Source of the DNA: Owenia fusiformis
Taxonomy: Eukaryota; Annelida; Polychaeta; Sabellida; Oweniidae
Direction of reading: 5' to 3'
Assembly (NCBI GenBank): GCA_903813345.2
Contig: CAIIXF020000009.1
Coordinates: forward strand, 16,581,759-16,641,758
Length of the DNA: 60,000 bases
Shown: in pieces, positions 22,801 through 31,900 of the stretch
Numbering within the stretch: the stretch's first letter is position 1
How the letters are laid out: every line of letters begins with the position of its first letter
The notes under the pieces: model-generated
Databases searched by the model: none
Told to the model about the DNA's origin: nothing
Seen by the model: only the letters and a program-made list of their open reading frames with translations
Made by a program: the position numbers and the translations under genes

Positions 22801-24908
22801 TACATTCCAAACAGACAATGTTTCTTTGAGAATATTATATGAAGAACACTTCATAAAAATATTTAAACCCAAATTGAATTATAAATAAATAAAAGTAACC
22901 ATAACAACAAGGTAAATAATAATTGAATATGAATTATATTTGATTTACTACGTAACTATGGTATCTACTATATATTTTATCATTATGCGAATTAATGTAA
23001 TCAAATGTCGTAATTGAATAATTGATATACTTATTACGTAATACATTCGCATGTTTAACCATAGGCCTAGCCAGGGGGGTGCGATAGGTGAGAATGCTCA
23101 ATTTGAGAAGGAAGTTGCATCCATTTTAGTAAAACTCAAATTTTGGCTCACTTATGCCACGATAGGCACCCCCCTGACTGAAAGCTGACTACAAAATATA
23201 AGGCCTATATTTATTACGTATTCATCTTAAGTCTCTGAGTTTCTACCTACTGTATTAATATTGCTTTGATAAAGTACATTGAAGGACAATTTAAACAGCT
23301 TTAAAATGATGAAAAAATCTTGAAAGAATGATATTTTAAAGACTAAAGTATTCGGTATAAATATTTATCTCACCTGCTTTTAGGTATGGCTAGTCTACTT
23401 GGTCTGGAACTAGATGCTTCCATTGTACCTGCTGAGTCTCTTATTGCTACTGTACTATCACTTCCACTTTGTACCTGATCTATATTTGTTGCTATACCAA
23501 CACTGGATTGGTTACCAAGGTGACCAACATTGTTTTTATCCTTTTCACTATCATTGCGAGCCTTATCAAGGTCGTTATTTTTGGCAAGTTGTTCAGCTGA
23601 AATCGTGAATGTGTTATTAAGGGTGTCATAACCAGAGTCAGCTGTTGCAATACTGGCATCAGCACCATCTATTCGCGACACTTTAGAATTTCGTGTATTT
23701 CTCTCTCTTGTGAATGTATCATCTTCAAGTTCAACATCCACATCTAACATAAGGTCATCTGAGTTGATACTACTCACAGAACTAGAATCTATATAGTCTA
23801 TAGATGCTATAGGGGCCTTCAGGTTAGCTAGGGGACCCTTCCTAGGGGTGAAAACCCTCCTGCTGGCATCAAACGATTTATCAGAGTCAACAGATATTGT
23901 TCTCACACGCCCTATGAGTTCTGTTTTTGTTTTATTATAAACATCTCCTGTTTCCTTGTCAGGATCAACATTATTAATCCCCGATTGCACTTCATAAGGA
24001 CTGCCTTCATTTTGTTCTATAATGTTACCATGTGGAGTACTGACAATATCGATGTCCGTCTCAGAACAAGGTTTGATTCTACTCTGCGAAAACTGACTAG
24101 GGAGTTTCATGCGACTTGATAATCCATTTTTCTCATTGTTCTTTGGATGAGTCATAGTGGATGTATGTATATTGCCAGAACTTTGACTGCTGGTAATGGA
24201 TATCCTATCATGGTCTAATGGTCGACTCAGTCCAGATTGTACACTTCTACTGCTACGCAAACTCCCTTTCTCTGATACATTATCTCTTATGGATCCATTA
24301 CTCAAGCTATGGTTTGATTCATTATCACTCACATTGTTTCTATCAATCCCATTAACTAAAGCACCAGATGTATTGCAAGCCTTAATTCTAGGTCCTTTAA
24401 GTGCTGATACAAATTTCTTATTGGGGAGAGAGTTTGTCATTCTTGGCTTTAAGACTACATTGCCAGATGTGTCTGGTTCTTCCTCGAGAATGTCATCACC
24501 ATTTGTTACCCAGACATTCTCTATAACATCATCAACTGGACGTTTGTTGAAATTCTGGTGATTTCGTAACTTTTCAGTTTTTGTTCCCCTGAACCCAAAT
24601 TTGTTCATACTTGATGACTGAGGTATTTCACCTGTGATTGACTCTGGGTTTTGATTTGCATCTGTTGTCAATGATGTTGGACGTCTAGGTCCACCAAAAC
24701 CAAACTTTGTCTGTGTTTGGGGAACAGTATCGATGCTATGTGGTCGATCAACTTGTTTTTTTCCATAGCGTAAATTTGCTCCCTCAACTCCCATAACTGT
24801 GGTATTCTTCTTGAAGCCAAATGATCCATATTTACCAGAGTTGTATGCCATATCTTCCGTGGAGTAAGTATGAGGGCCGCTATTTGTGCTTGATGTACAG
24901 GCACCCAT
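10777..24908 (-). CDS. ccser: CCSER-family coiled-coil serine-rich protein (whole gene, seven coding exons)
   Basis: Joining 24908-23374, 16849-16214, 15431-15355, 15107-14707, 14300-14145, 12970-12908 and 10875-10777 gives one open frame of about 988 codons. All introns are GT-AG and all phases agree (2, 2, 1, 0, 0, 0). Vertebrate CCSER1 and CCSER2 are about 830-900 residues, so the length is reasonable. Family marks are the acidic DDLMLD motif, a late helix (NELTICKTMLYKLKRALQE) like the family's TAVKT-LLK-KR helix, a second coiled coil, and a short VQTD box where relatives have STQT. Most of the chain is low-complexity and Ser-rich. Vertebrate CCSER2 (Gcap14) is reported as a microtubule plus-end protein and CCSER1 has been linked to cell division. 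A cytoskeletal role here is inference. The 10-kb-scale introns are full of transposon relics. Confidence 0.85.
10937..11068 (+). mobile_element. Half copy of the ATGATTTATGGC MITE
   Basis: Repeats almost exactly the left arm of the hairpin at 10460-10575 (AATCTGAAGAAGCTTAGGTT, then the ATGATTTATGG arm). It stops at AAGACCTCAATCGCTA, where an R2-family tail begins. It looks like a direct duplication cut by a later insertion. Confidence 0.6.
11076..11449 (+). mobile_element. R2 family element, 3' unique region only
   Basis: Nearly collinear with 54447-54815, the unique 3' part of the complete R2 element. Shared blocks include AACTACTGTTAACAATAACA, CAAAATGGCTGACATGACTG and CAAAATGGCCGACAGGAAGT. 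The 162-bp tandem units and the terminal TGGTGGGGACAT are missing here. Confidence 0.7.
11540..11613 (+). mobile_element. R3 family element, right-end fragment
   Basis: Contains CCTTACCCTCCACATGTGGG and ends CTCACACAAACCTTTGAATG, followed by TTGCATAATG. This matches the right inverted terminus of the complete element at 39471-40731. The left end was not found. Confidence 0.5.
11614..11935 (+). pseudogene. LINE 3' relic: end of reverse-transcriptase ORF and tail
   Basis: The frame reads DNMSDEEKYNFLMTSDDFEI and continues through a helix with INKLFNQRREL to a stop at 11805. A helical segment of this type, a conserved small acidic motif then a hydrophobic helix with Phe and Arg, is common at the end of LINE polymerase ORFs. 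An AATAAAA and a short tandem TTGAATC tail (11910-11930) follow, as expected for a LINE 3' end. The 5' part is gone; the R3 fragment abuts it. The clade is not assigned. Confidence 0.5.
12190..12399. mobile_element. 210-bp MITE, CAGTGTTCTCAC termini, 5-bp TSD
   Basis: Begins CAGTGTTCTCACTAGG and ends CCTGGTGAGAACACTG. Flanks are ATACA at 12185-12189 and ATACA at 12400-12404, a perfect 5-bp target duplication. Both sides also hold CTTTTAGA/TCTAAAAA subterminal repeats. There is no ORF. A 5-bp duplication with CA-G termini would fit hAT5-like or Transib-like elements; I cannot decide between them. A degraded relative lies at 21345-21560. Confidence 0.75.
12908..12970 (-). CDS. ccser: ccser exon 6 (VQTD box)
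   Basis: The acceptor is TTTATTTCAG|TTG and the donor AAG|GTACAA; the exon is 63 nt and phase 0 at both ends. It encodes LIVKGNNSHVTLAEASVQTD plus K. The SVQTDK end corresponds in position to the DK-TQT/STQTE box that follows the C-terminal coiled coil in CCSER1 and CCSER2. Confidence 0.75.
13430..13960. repeat. Tandem TGACCTT-rich repeat with hairpin end
   Basis: Two direct copies of a roughly 130-bp unit (13440-13570 and 13570-13690) carry clusters of TGACCTT and AAGGTCA. An example is TTTGACCTTGAGAAGGTCA near 13474. The element appears to end at 13915-13953 with ATGTCACCAC...GTGGTAACAT, a short hairpin resembling the terminal hairpin of the R2 element at 54945-54973. It lies inside the ccser intron between exons 5 and 6. 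Confidence 0.55.
14145..14300 (-). CDS. ccser: ccser exon 5 (coiled coil)
   Basis: The acceptor is TTTACAG|GGT and the donor ATG|GTTTGT; 156 nt, phase 0 to 0. The encoded segment begins GQPCTPTEETVPTSPH and then forms a charged helix, NALREENAQLREMLEAYKQE followed by IEQRDRMIELMHEQM. It corresponds to the CCSER coiled coil with LKEKDELISQLQEEL-like heptads. The donor is weaker than the others (GTTTGT). Confidence 0.8.
14707..15107 (-). CDS. ccser: ccser exon 4 (conserved helix)
   Basis: The acceptor is TTATTTTCAG|AC and the donor GAG|GTATGA; 401 nt, entering in phase 1 and leaving in phase 0. The first two thirds are Ser/Pro/His-rich with an acidic CSDDDYVIVDGVEHR stretch. The exon ends in NELTICKTMLYKLKRALQE, an amphipathic helix aligning with the most conserved helix of CCSER proteins. 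This exon and exon 1 are the strongest grounds for the family call. Confidence 0.85.
15355..15431 (-). CDS. ccser: ccser exon 3
   Basis: The acceptor is CATTTTTAG|G and the donor CCAG|GTAAAA; 77 nt, entering in phase 2 and leaving in phase 1. It encodes PTISQPSAAVPPPHPSLPVT then EEASP, a Pro-rich linker without known motif. Only the splice sites and the phase fit with exons 2 and 4 identify it; both agree. Confidence 0.75.
16214..16849 (-). CDS. ccser: ccser exon 2 (Ser/Pro- and Gln/Lys-rich)
   Basis: The acceptor is GTTTGTTTCCAG|G and the donor CATAG|GTATGT; 636 nt, phase 2 to 2. The N-terminal half is Ser/Pro-rich (for example LPRQSSLPAPGFTNKL). The middle has a charged polyglutamine tract, KQKQQLKEQKQQQQKEQKQQ. 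A basic stretch, SKLMSKLRFSFSSKK, follows. Such low-complexity sequence is typical of the central part of CCSER proteins. The Gln tract is built of mixed CAA/CAG codons, so it is not a pure triplet repeat. Confidence 0.85.
17560..17590 (-). CDS. Candidate first exon reading MVHKLGGGSF
   Basis: On the minus strand an ATG at 17590 opens a frame MVHKLGGGSF that runs into a strong donor, T|GTAAGTAC, at 17560/17559. No product was recognised. The phase (1) does not match ccser exon 2 (needs 2), so it is not a simple coding alternative first exon of ccser. No downstream partner exon was found. It may be a captured or transposase first exon, or chance. Confidence 0.25.
17886..18066 (+). CDS. Candidate exon, weakly UPF0193 (EVG1)-like
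   Basis: The plus-strand frame is open from about 17886 to a strong donor, AAAAG|GTAAGT, at 18066/18067. It encodes RKGTFFFKKSSGNKGTSGQT then EFMTKLMKESRK. The spacing of KGT, a basic patch, T-E-L/F and MKES resembles the start of UPF0193 (EVG1/C22orf23) proteins. The match is short, and the continuation expected after it was not found. No in-frame ATG precedes the KGT part. It sits inside the TA-flanked element, so a captured fragment is possible. Confidence 0.25.
18480..18680 (+). repeat. R1-related 3' end
   Basis: Contains AATCCATCCACTAGTATTC, a GGA(C/T)AGATGGATGG stretch, then ATATCCCTACCGAACTTC and ATTCGTTGGGGTAA. This is the R1-type 3' end, cut at its last bases by the insertion at 18681. 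Confidence 0.55.
18681..19095. mobile_element. PIF/Harbinger-type MITE, TAA target duplication
   Basis: A 415-bp element with inverted termini of about 50 bp that begin GGGGAGGCATCAAAAGTTCG; the right end is ...CGAACTTTTGATGCCTCCCC. It is flanked by TAA at 18678-18680 and 19096-19098. A 3-bp TAA/TTA duplication with G-rich ends is characteristic of PIF/Harbinger elements. Subterminal homopolymer C/G tracts adjoin both termini. No ORF is present. It inserted into the end of an R1-related repeat. Confidence 0.8.
19393..19932. mobile_element. 540-bp near-perfect palindrome (fold-back MITE), 5-bp TSD
   Basis: The left arm (19393 to about 19655) and right arm (about 19670 to 19932) are reverse complements over about 260 bp with few mismatches. 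The termini are CACTGCTACCCACCTAG and its complement. The flanks are ATATA at 19388-19392 and 19933-19937. Each arm carries ATGGCTGAACTACTTCCGGG or its near copy; on the left this is followed by a donor-like TTTG|GTAAGATA. The transcript would fold into a very long hairpin. It lies in ccser intron 1. Confidence 0.8.
19960..21340. other. Part of ccser intron 1 without recognised features
   Basis: AT-rich. Small exon-like pieces (for example 20263-20300 before a GTATTA) were examined and show no protein I recognise. The plus-strand ORF at 20195-20407 has no recognisable domain. Confidence 0.4.
21345..21565. mobile_element. Degraded relative of the 12190 MITE
   Basis: GGGCTCTCACCAGGAAATAT at the left and CAGTCTAAAAGCCT at the right parallel the inverted subterminal parts of 12190-12399. 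The termini are eroded and no target duplication was seen. Confidence 0.4.
21590..21970 (+). pseudogene. Penelope-like retroelement relic, end of reverse transcriptase
   Basis: One frame reads IPFLDVLTIKDGRKLITDIY then SKETDTH, the pattern (FLD-x-DGKL-T-LY-K-TD) that follows the RT active site in Penelope-like elements and some other GIY-YIG retroelements. Downstream the frame shifts; a second frame reads MFPRIMEHVNNISQHISSNL. An R1 copy interrupts it at about 21970. The GIY-YIG domain resumes at about 22579 in the same orientation. Several frame breaks mean it is inactive. Confidence 0.65.
21968..22580 (+). mobile_element. R1 family insertion within the Penelope-like element
   Basis: The left part has AATGCCAAAGCATAGCGAAT and CCCATCAAACAG. 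Tandem units with CACTACTTTTC(G/A)AGTTATAG and GGCCATTTTTCAAAATGGCC follow. The right terminus AATGGGATAATAA (about 22567-22579) abuts the GIY-YIG frame. It is almost identical to 57940-58580, so these two copies are probably close in age. Confidence 0.65.
22579..22888 (+). pseudogene. GIY-YIG endonuclease domain of a Penelope-like element
   Basis: The frame reads SSNLLYILICAGCGELYLGQ then TGDVLIRVHRQQIRD, and later SDHIAKCAF and an Ile/Phe-rich end ...KIFKPKLNYK with a stop at 22888. The LYI-(x)8-YLGQTG pattern with a following Arg matches the GIY-YIG nuclease core that Penelope-like elements carry at their C-terminus. The frame is intact for about 100 codons, but its RT part is separated by the R1 copy and broken. 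Function is lost. Confidence 0.7.
23060..23180. mobile_element. Small inverted-repeat element (CAGGGGGGTGCGATAGG)
   Basis: CAGGGGGGTGCGATAGG near 23071 and its approximate complement CGATAGGCACCCCCCTG near 23160-23177 bracket about 75 bp. It is a probable short MITE remnant; no clear target duplication was seen. Confidence 0.4.
23374..24908 (-). CDS. ccser: ccser exon 1 (N-terminal, with DDLMLD motif)
   Basis: Starts at ATG 24908; an in-frame TAG lies just upstream, next to a possible acceptor (ACTTTTAG|TGTG, about 24943). This ATG is therefore the likely start and an upstream non-coding exon is expected. The donor is AGCAG|GTGAGA and the exit phase is 2. It encodes 511 residues plus two bases. 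Residues 1-7, MGACTSS, fit an N-myristoylation signal with Cys4 as a palmitoylation candidate. Three K(F/Y)G(S)FGF-like boxes lie at about residues 26-32, 68-73 and 103-107. An acidic DDLMLDVDVELEDD motif sits at about 384-397, the best match to CCSER1/CCSER2. The rest is Ser/Asn-rich and probably disordered. The large first coding exon is also usual in vertebrate CCSER genes. Confidence 0.9.
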
Positions 24909-24943
24909 CCAAGGGGGTTGAGTTGCTTGTGGCCAGGCACACT

Positions 24944-27410
24944 AAAAGTACAATATATACATGTATGAGGATTATGAATTATAAGTGGAATATTAAATAC
25001 CACAAGGGACAGACAATTAGCTCTGGTTGCTCACTTCCTTTATCATCAATACATTAGGAGAGAACCATCTAAAGTACATGCAAAGGGCAGACAAAAAGCT
25101 GTTTTCAACATCATACAAATTAAATAGCAAGCATGCAAATTAAATAGCAAGCATGCAAATTTTTGTAGTGTACCTGCTCCAACCCACATTTATTTAAGGT
25201 ATAATAAACATGTAAACATGTTTGAAAGTTCACTGATGTTCATAATGACATGACTGTATGTTTAGCCGTGATGAAAAATTAAAGTTGTACTAAAACCAAT
25301 TGAAGAATCTCTTATTATCTTGTTTTTAGCACAAATAGCATCCCTTTTGTTATTTTGACTACAAAGCTTGTGATATTTCCCCACACAACACGCTTTATTA
25401 AGATAAGACTGTCAACCTCTGAAATGTTGTTATTTTTGCCCACTTTTTGAGGTCACCTGACAATGACGTACCATGTGCCAGGTTATTCTTACACTAAATC
25501 GAAAAGTTGTTCCAAACCAAAGTAGAAATATACATTAGTTCCACATTCGCACGCATTCCAATAGCCACATAAATATTTTTAATTGATTGAACTTCACAAA
25601 ATGAAATTCTTGAGGAAAGTGCATATTCATTACATATACAAGGAATTGATTGAAATGCATTTGTGAAACCATATACTGATAACTCAAAATGATAACACAA
25701 TAATTATATTTTGGCCTTATAGCATTACATTCGGGTTAAAAAAAGGTTTAATCCCCAATGCCAAAACACTGGCAATGTTTGCTGTTATATAACTTTCATG
25801 CTTTCAATGGCGTTTCAGCTCGATTGATTCCGAATTCAATTGCAAGTGACATTACACCCTTTGCGAAATTGATGAGAATAGCTGCAATCATGCAATAATT
25901 CGCTCAACATAAGAGCGTATAACTCGTTTTTGAAAGCCAGGATTCTATTTTATCTACAAAATCGTAATTCACGGCAAACTGTTTCAACCACACACATGAC
26001 GTAAAATTTCTGCTCTGAAAATGATACCAGTGTTGCCGCGAAAACAGACACATGCTGACTTTATATCCCCGATATCATGATAAAATGAACTTTTTGAATT
26101 GTTGATGGTTCACCATTGCAAAGTGTGGCATTCATACGGTAAGATGGCATAAATATATCTAAATCAAGTAAAATGGTTTTAGTACAACTTTAATTCCTTA
26201 CTACTGAAATTAAAATCTGAATTGTATATCTGAGTATATTGTGGTTCTATCAGTGTTGACTATTTTTTACTTTTTTCTCGAGGAAACCTTTTTTTCTCAC
26301 TTTAATTCACATATGAAAACATGAACATTAAGGCATTTTACTATTATTATACAGTACAGATATTTGCGGATGGCGTGGGCAGAGAATCCTGACATATGAG
26401 TTTATATGTACTTCTAAATCACCAACATGTTTACCAAAGCGGTACTCTGTCATCACCATCCTTCTTTCAACTGACTTTTCAACCTTCATTATTATATGAG
26501 TGTATCCTTTTTCATGTAGATTTATGTGTGTTTTTCTTTTTATTTACTAATACATGTACCTAAGTATTTGGCAGTCTCCTTCATCCTTATGCAAACTTGA
26601 TTGCAAAATATACCTGCTTCTTTCCAGTTACTGATTGTCAATCTGAATCACATATAAATTCCCTGACTCAAGCAACAATGAAATCAGAGAGAAGTAAACT
26701 AAAAAAAACATTTATAACTGTTTTTCAATACATACCAATTTCCTTGGAGTGAATCAGAAGCCACAAGGTAGCAAGAACAACTTGTAACCATAAGAATGAT
26801 GATTCTTTGTAAAAAGACTTCAGCAATTCACCCACCTGTTTGCAAATGACCTCTTTCCTGAATCCTTGGTCCACTCTATTTTATCTTTCTAATCAATCCA
26901 TGAAGCACTTATACAGCACCTATAGTCTTTTATCATGCTTATAATTAATTTTTGTCTTTGAGAATAAATAAGGCTTAACTAAAGCTCAACATTCTAGAAA
27001 ATCATTGAGGAAATACATAAAACATCACAATGACTAGGCTCACAGAAAGACGACTACTATTCGTGATTACACACATACACACATGCAGTGCTATAGACAG
27101 ATATAACTGGTACCCTGAATTAATATCAACTAGCCACTTAACGCTCTGACTAAATAGAGAAGATTTATAGAGAATTTTAAATCTAGTGAGACATCAATTT
27201 TATATACAATATGTACATATCTTTCATGGCATTAAGCTGGAGTTAAAATGTGAAATAAATGTTAGCTAAATTGATGCAGAAAATGTAATGATCCAGATTT
27301 TCTGACTAAATATTCTGATTTAGAAATCCTTAATTACAGTTGTGTGGAGAAAGGCAAGCTCTTGCATAGTGTAGAGACAATAAGCACTGTTTATAATGAC
27401 TGAAAGCTTG
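24944..27410. other. Region 5' of ccser, no gene recognised
   Basis: A ccser 5' non-coding exon and promoter should lie here or further right. None could be picked out: there is no CpG-rich segment and no clear donor. A perfect 20-bp direct duplication (CAAATTAAATAGCAAGCATG) occurs at about 25117-25156. Otherwise AT-rich and featureless. Confidence 0.4.
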
Positions 27411-27672
27411 CACTGGTGGATCCAAGGGGTGCCCATGCCCCCCCCCCCCGCTTTGGTGGGCCCAGAACATTTTTTAGGGTCCCAAAAGTTTTGGGCAGAA
27501 ATCTTTAACCTTTTTTAGGCAAAACTTGGCCTTTATGAGCTTGTTTTAGGCCAAATTATCTAAAATTGGGCCTTAAATTAAAAAATTTTGGGTTTAGGGG
27601 CCCAAATTTTTTTTCCGGGCTTTCCTTAATTGAAATGTGCACCCCCCTTGTTAGATTCTGGATCTGCCAGTG
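27411..27672. mobile_element. 262-bp MITE, CACTGG(C)AGATCCA termini, 5-bp TSD (copy 1)
   Basis: Begins CACTGGTGGATCCAAGGGG and ends TTCTGGATCTGCCAGTG. It is flanked by GCTTG at 27406-27410 and 27673-27677. The inside consists of GGGCCC/AAAATTTGGGCC-type low-complexity sequence and a poly-C tract. Copy 2 is at 57407-57664. A 5-bp duplication points to a hAT5- or Transib-like parent; no transposase is present. Confidence 0.75.
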
Positions 27673-28614
27673 GCTTGTACTCAAGTATTTTCCTAATATA
27701 AATCAATAGTCTGAAGGTTCAACACTATCTCCTTGACCTTGTACTTGGCTGGTAAAATACCTTGCAACTGAACACTGTTTTCTCTAATATGTTTGTTTCT
27801 GATAGATATGCAAAATTACACAGTACAATTCTGAACTAATTACATGCTTTTGTTCGCTGTACAATTTTGTTATACCAAGAAATCAAGAAATAAGAAACTC
27901 TGACATTCATGAAATGACAAATTTAGCACAGAAACATTTGGCAAGAATTTGAAACAAGCCTGGAGTAATGTATTATTGCTGATACAGATAAGCATGTTGT
28001 CCATGCTACCAACAAACATGCATATTTGATCATAGTCCAACTACATGAAAATGCAGTTTCGTGAACTGAACGATACAATTGCTGTTAATAACTCAGTTAT
28101 TAAATGCTCGGTTTTGGATACAGTGATACATAACAGGATACAGTACAGTGCTTTCCCCAGGATTTTTTTTGTGTGTAGAATTTGAAAGTTTTTAAGCAAC
28201 ATTTTATGATTTTGTAAATTTTTGTGCAACATTTTACGATTTCATAATTTTTTGTGCAACATTTTTGAATTTTGGTTTTACAAAATACATGGAGGTGCTG
28301 TGCCTCAGAGATTTCAATGTGGGGAGAGCACTGGGGTATAACCCTTGGCAAATATAACATATCTACCCTTAGTCCCAGCAAAAATATATAGTGTATCTAG
28401 AGAGCTATTACCAAGGTTCAGGACAGGGATAAATACAGACTGAATTCATCTTGATCCCACTCATGAAAAGCAAACTCAATAAAGATAAATTTCAAACTTA
28501 TGTTGTCTATTTTAAATTTTGATATCAATTAGATGATCTGCTCCAGCAAGATGAATGTGAAAATCTCAAAAACTTAAAAATAATAAAAAGTATTGCATGT
28601 TTGTATTTCTGAAA

Positions 28615-28905
28615 AGCAGGAAGTCTGGCTTCAGGCTGAAAAGTAGAGGTCTTGGGTTCAAACCCAGGTCACAGCACTTCTTGTGATTTTTCTTTGACCT
28701 ATGACTGCTGACCTATATACCTTACGATATACCGGCGATTACTAGAGTGCTGCTAACTCGATAAAAGGCTGGCGCTGGCTAGAATTATCTATGGTTCTTG
28801 CCAGGATAAAGATACCAGTTCTTCAACTTGACAATGGGAAGAACTGCTCTACCTTAGTGATTAATATGTCATGATATGACATCTAAAGAGTCAATAAAAG
28901 ATATA
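28615..28905 (+). repeat. SINE-like repeat, possibly tRNA-derived
   Basis: CTGGCTTCAGGCTG (about 28626) and GGGTTCAAACCCAGG (about 28657) resemble RNA polymerase III A and B boxes spaced about 30 bp apart. A tail domain follows with GGCTGGCGCTGGCTAGAATT and GAAGAACTGCTCTACCTTAG, ending AGAGTCAATAAAAGATATAT. The last 170 bp recur in reverse at 34190-34358. The head does not fold as a full tRNA by eye, so this is a SINE-like call and not a tRNA gene. Confidence 0.45.
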
Positions 28906-31900
28906 TATATTTCAGACATATAGTGACATAAGGGAGACCGGGGCAAAACGGGACACCTTTTTGGTGTTTAACACAATGAGTCAGTAATAAATGAAAGCAT
29001 ATTATTATTCTTTTTATGTGGGATAAATAACTCTGTTTCATTTTCTTTGCAGGGGGTAAGACAAGACACTTTGAAGAAAATGGGACACCACATGCACAAG
29101 TTATATTAACATTATTTTCTCAAATATAAGTGATGCCCCATTAAAGCATATAAGCCTAGACTTTATATAATTTTATTCTTCACTTTATTCATAATTTCCA
29201 ATTTTATGTAAAGTTCTACTGTATTAGTATTCTATCTTTTCAGATCTTAAACATTCCTCCACTTTCCAAACCCATCTTACTTTTCTATCCAGCCAAGGTC
29301 AGGCAAATACGTCGCCTAAGACCTCAGTAAAAATTAACTTACCTTTAAATTCTATAATGTGTTACATATCATGAGTCCATATTTAGTTCATTATTTTAAA
29401 ATCCATGCTGTATGCTCCAGTGTATCTCTTGTATTGTAACTTCAGATTATCTGCATACAAACTGCACTTACTAGTCTTAACTATAAGGTGTTATAAACAA
29501 TAATTATTCAACCTACATCTGACTTATGTAGTGATGTACATCAAACTGAAATTGCTTTTAGTTTCATGCAGTTAATTTTAACTATTGCAATATTATAATG
29601 TCTAATATAATTCACTTTAGATGATACACAAGTGTCTGACCTAATCAATTCATGATATAAAATATACTGCATATTACACATACTAACAATATAGATACTT
29701 TAATAAATAAAAGCATAATTTCAATGAATCATATGTTCAAAATCAATATACATATTATCAATAGATCTAATGATCCCAAGATGGCATCTACTGAGACATA
29801 TACTGTATATAATCATTCTTGAAGTACAAATAGCAGCACTAACTCCTAACCTAACATCAACTCATGTGACAGCTCAACAGATTGGAGATCTCTAGTTATG
29901 ATATCCACAGACCAGGTTACTGGGGACTAGACCCTTTTACCATATCTCACAAAAACTTAATTTTCCTCAACGAAAAAAAATCCAAAGAAAACAGACAAGA
30001 ACCAGCAAGAGCTAATTTATGTAAATATTACAAGAGAATGGTAATTAAATGAAAATCAGTTTGAGAAGTTGAAATTGGCTGTAAACTTTAGAATAGGTTA
30101 ATGTTTGTTGTTGCTATCAGGTCAGGTTGTTTATTAACCTATTTAAGAGATTTCCACACCTAACACAATCTGCAGACTATATGCACAAATATGAAATAAT
30201 TATTTACTTAGGTTTCCTTTCACACTTAGTAAAACTGCTAATACTCCACTTCCGTTGTTTATTTTCATAAATGTACATGTTTGTATGTTTTTGTACTTAT
30301 TTACCACCATTTTAATATTTACATGTATATGTACATATAGTGCATACATTTTACTTTTATTGTTTAAACAGGTATGATTTTTACTTGGGGCTATTTCACT
30401 CACTTAGCTTAACTTGTAGTCTTGTACTTATGATTCTTTACCAGGTTAAACCTGCGAAGATGTTCTTTGTTTCTAACTTGTTAAAATGTTGAAAACAAAG
30501 TGGAGAAGATAACCTCTTTCCTCTAGAATTTCACACAAACTTTCTTGTTTTGCCTCAACACAGATTAGCTAGGGATGATCTGATATAAGGTCAAGGTTGT
30601 AAACCCTCCTACAAGCAACCTTATTCAACTACTATCCCAATTTTTTTTAAATTTTTATATTTCCTTTATTTCATAATACATCATACAAACAGATACAGGG
30701 CCTACGCCGCAGCATTATTGGCCCTGTTGAAGTAGTTACAATTCTCTTTCCAACTTTGTTTAATTTTGCTAGAAATGTGAATCTAAAGATAACTGTTACT
30801 TTATGCAATCATTATCAAGTTCAAATTAAAAGGTTAAAGGATGTATATAGCTATCTAGGCCTTAGAAAACGATAATTTGAAGATAGTCATCAATTTGGTT
30901 CCTTTTAATTAACTAAATCTAATAAATGCACTTTCAATTTTCAATTGAATGTCAAAATCAATCAAAGCAGATTGAGTTCTGTAATCTATGGATTTTTCAT
31001 AACACTGGCACTGTCCAGCATGAAACAATTGACACATTGACCAAGGGCGTTACAATACCCGGGAATTTATCAGTTCGTGCAGTACTTGTTTGTGATAGCG
31101 CCCTCTGTAGGTCACTGTGCTAATAGCCTACAGTAATACGGGGTAGGATATCGGGAATTCGGTCAGTTTCCATCCGTCGATTACGCTATGAATTGAAGCA
31201 AGTGTGACCACTTTATCCACTTAAACAATTTGATAATTGATTAAATCTTTAAACAAAATCGATAAACACGTTATACACTTTCTATCTCCTTAGAAATTAG
31301 CATGTATTTATGGATTGTGTTTTCGAACAAGGCTCGACCCAGACCAATAGGGAAATCCTTATGCTAATTAGTATGACGTCATATTTTCCTGGGGAATACT
31401 AGATTTCAAAGCCTCCATCTGTTATTGTGTCAAATGTAAACGCTCTTTTGCAGACAGAAAATTGACAGATTAGCTTTTAACTTTCAGCTTTGATGTTTAA
31501 ATATTCTGTATTTCTTCCGAACTTCTTGCTGAATATCATATAATGCTATAACTTGATTTGGACCATTGCCTGATTGATCATTCTGAAATTTTGATTGTGA
31601 CTCATGATTGATTGGCAAGAAAAATAATTCCTATTGTTTTCCAGCGAAGTCAAAATGTTACAGCATGAGTTATAAATGTCGAGTTTGCATCATGTTCAAT
31701 TCTGCTAGTGATTAGAAGTCCATGCACAAGCATACACATAAGAGACAAACACACCCAGGCTCCAGGCCGTGGATGGAAATATAAAACTATTTAAGGCACA
31801 AACTGGTATTTAATAGACCGATATGTAGTGTCTGCCATGTATTGAAGGTAAACCAATCTGCATTATTAATGTTACTAATTCTATCAATACATGGATTGTG

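Noticed and set aside
24196-24561. 121-codon plus-strand ORF
   Set aside because: It is antisense to ccser exon 1, whose minus-strand frame has family motifs and splice sites.
28640-28680. Possible tRNA gene (GGTTCAAACC)
   Set aside because: The B box is present but no acceptor stem or cloverleaf could be drawn; better explained as a SINE head.
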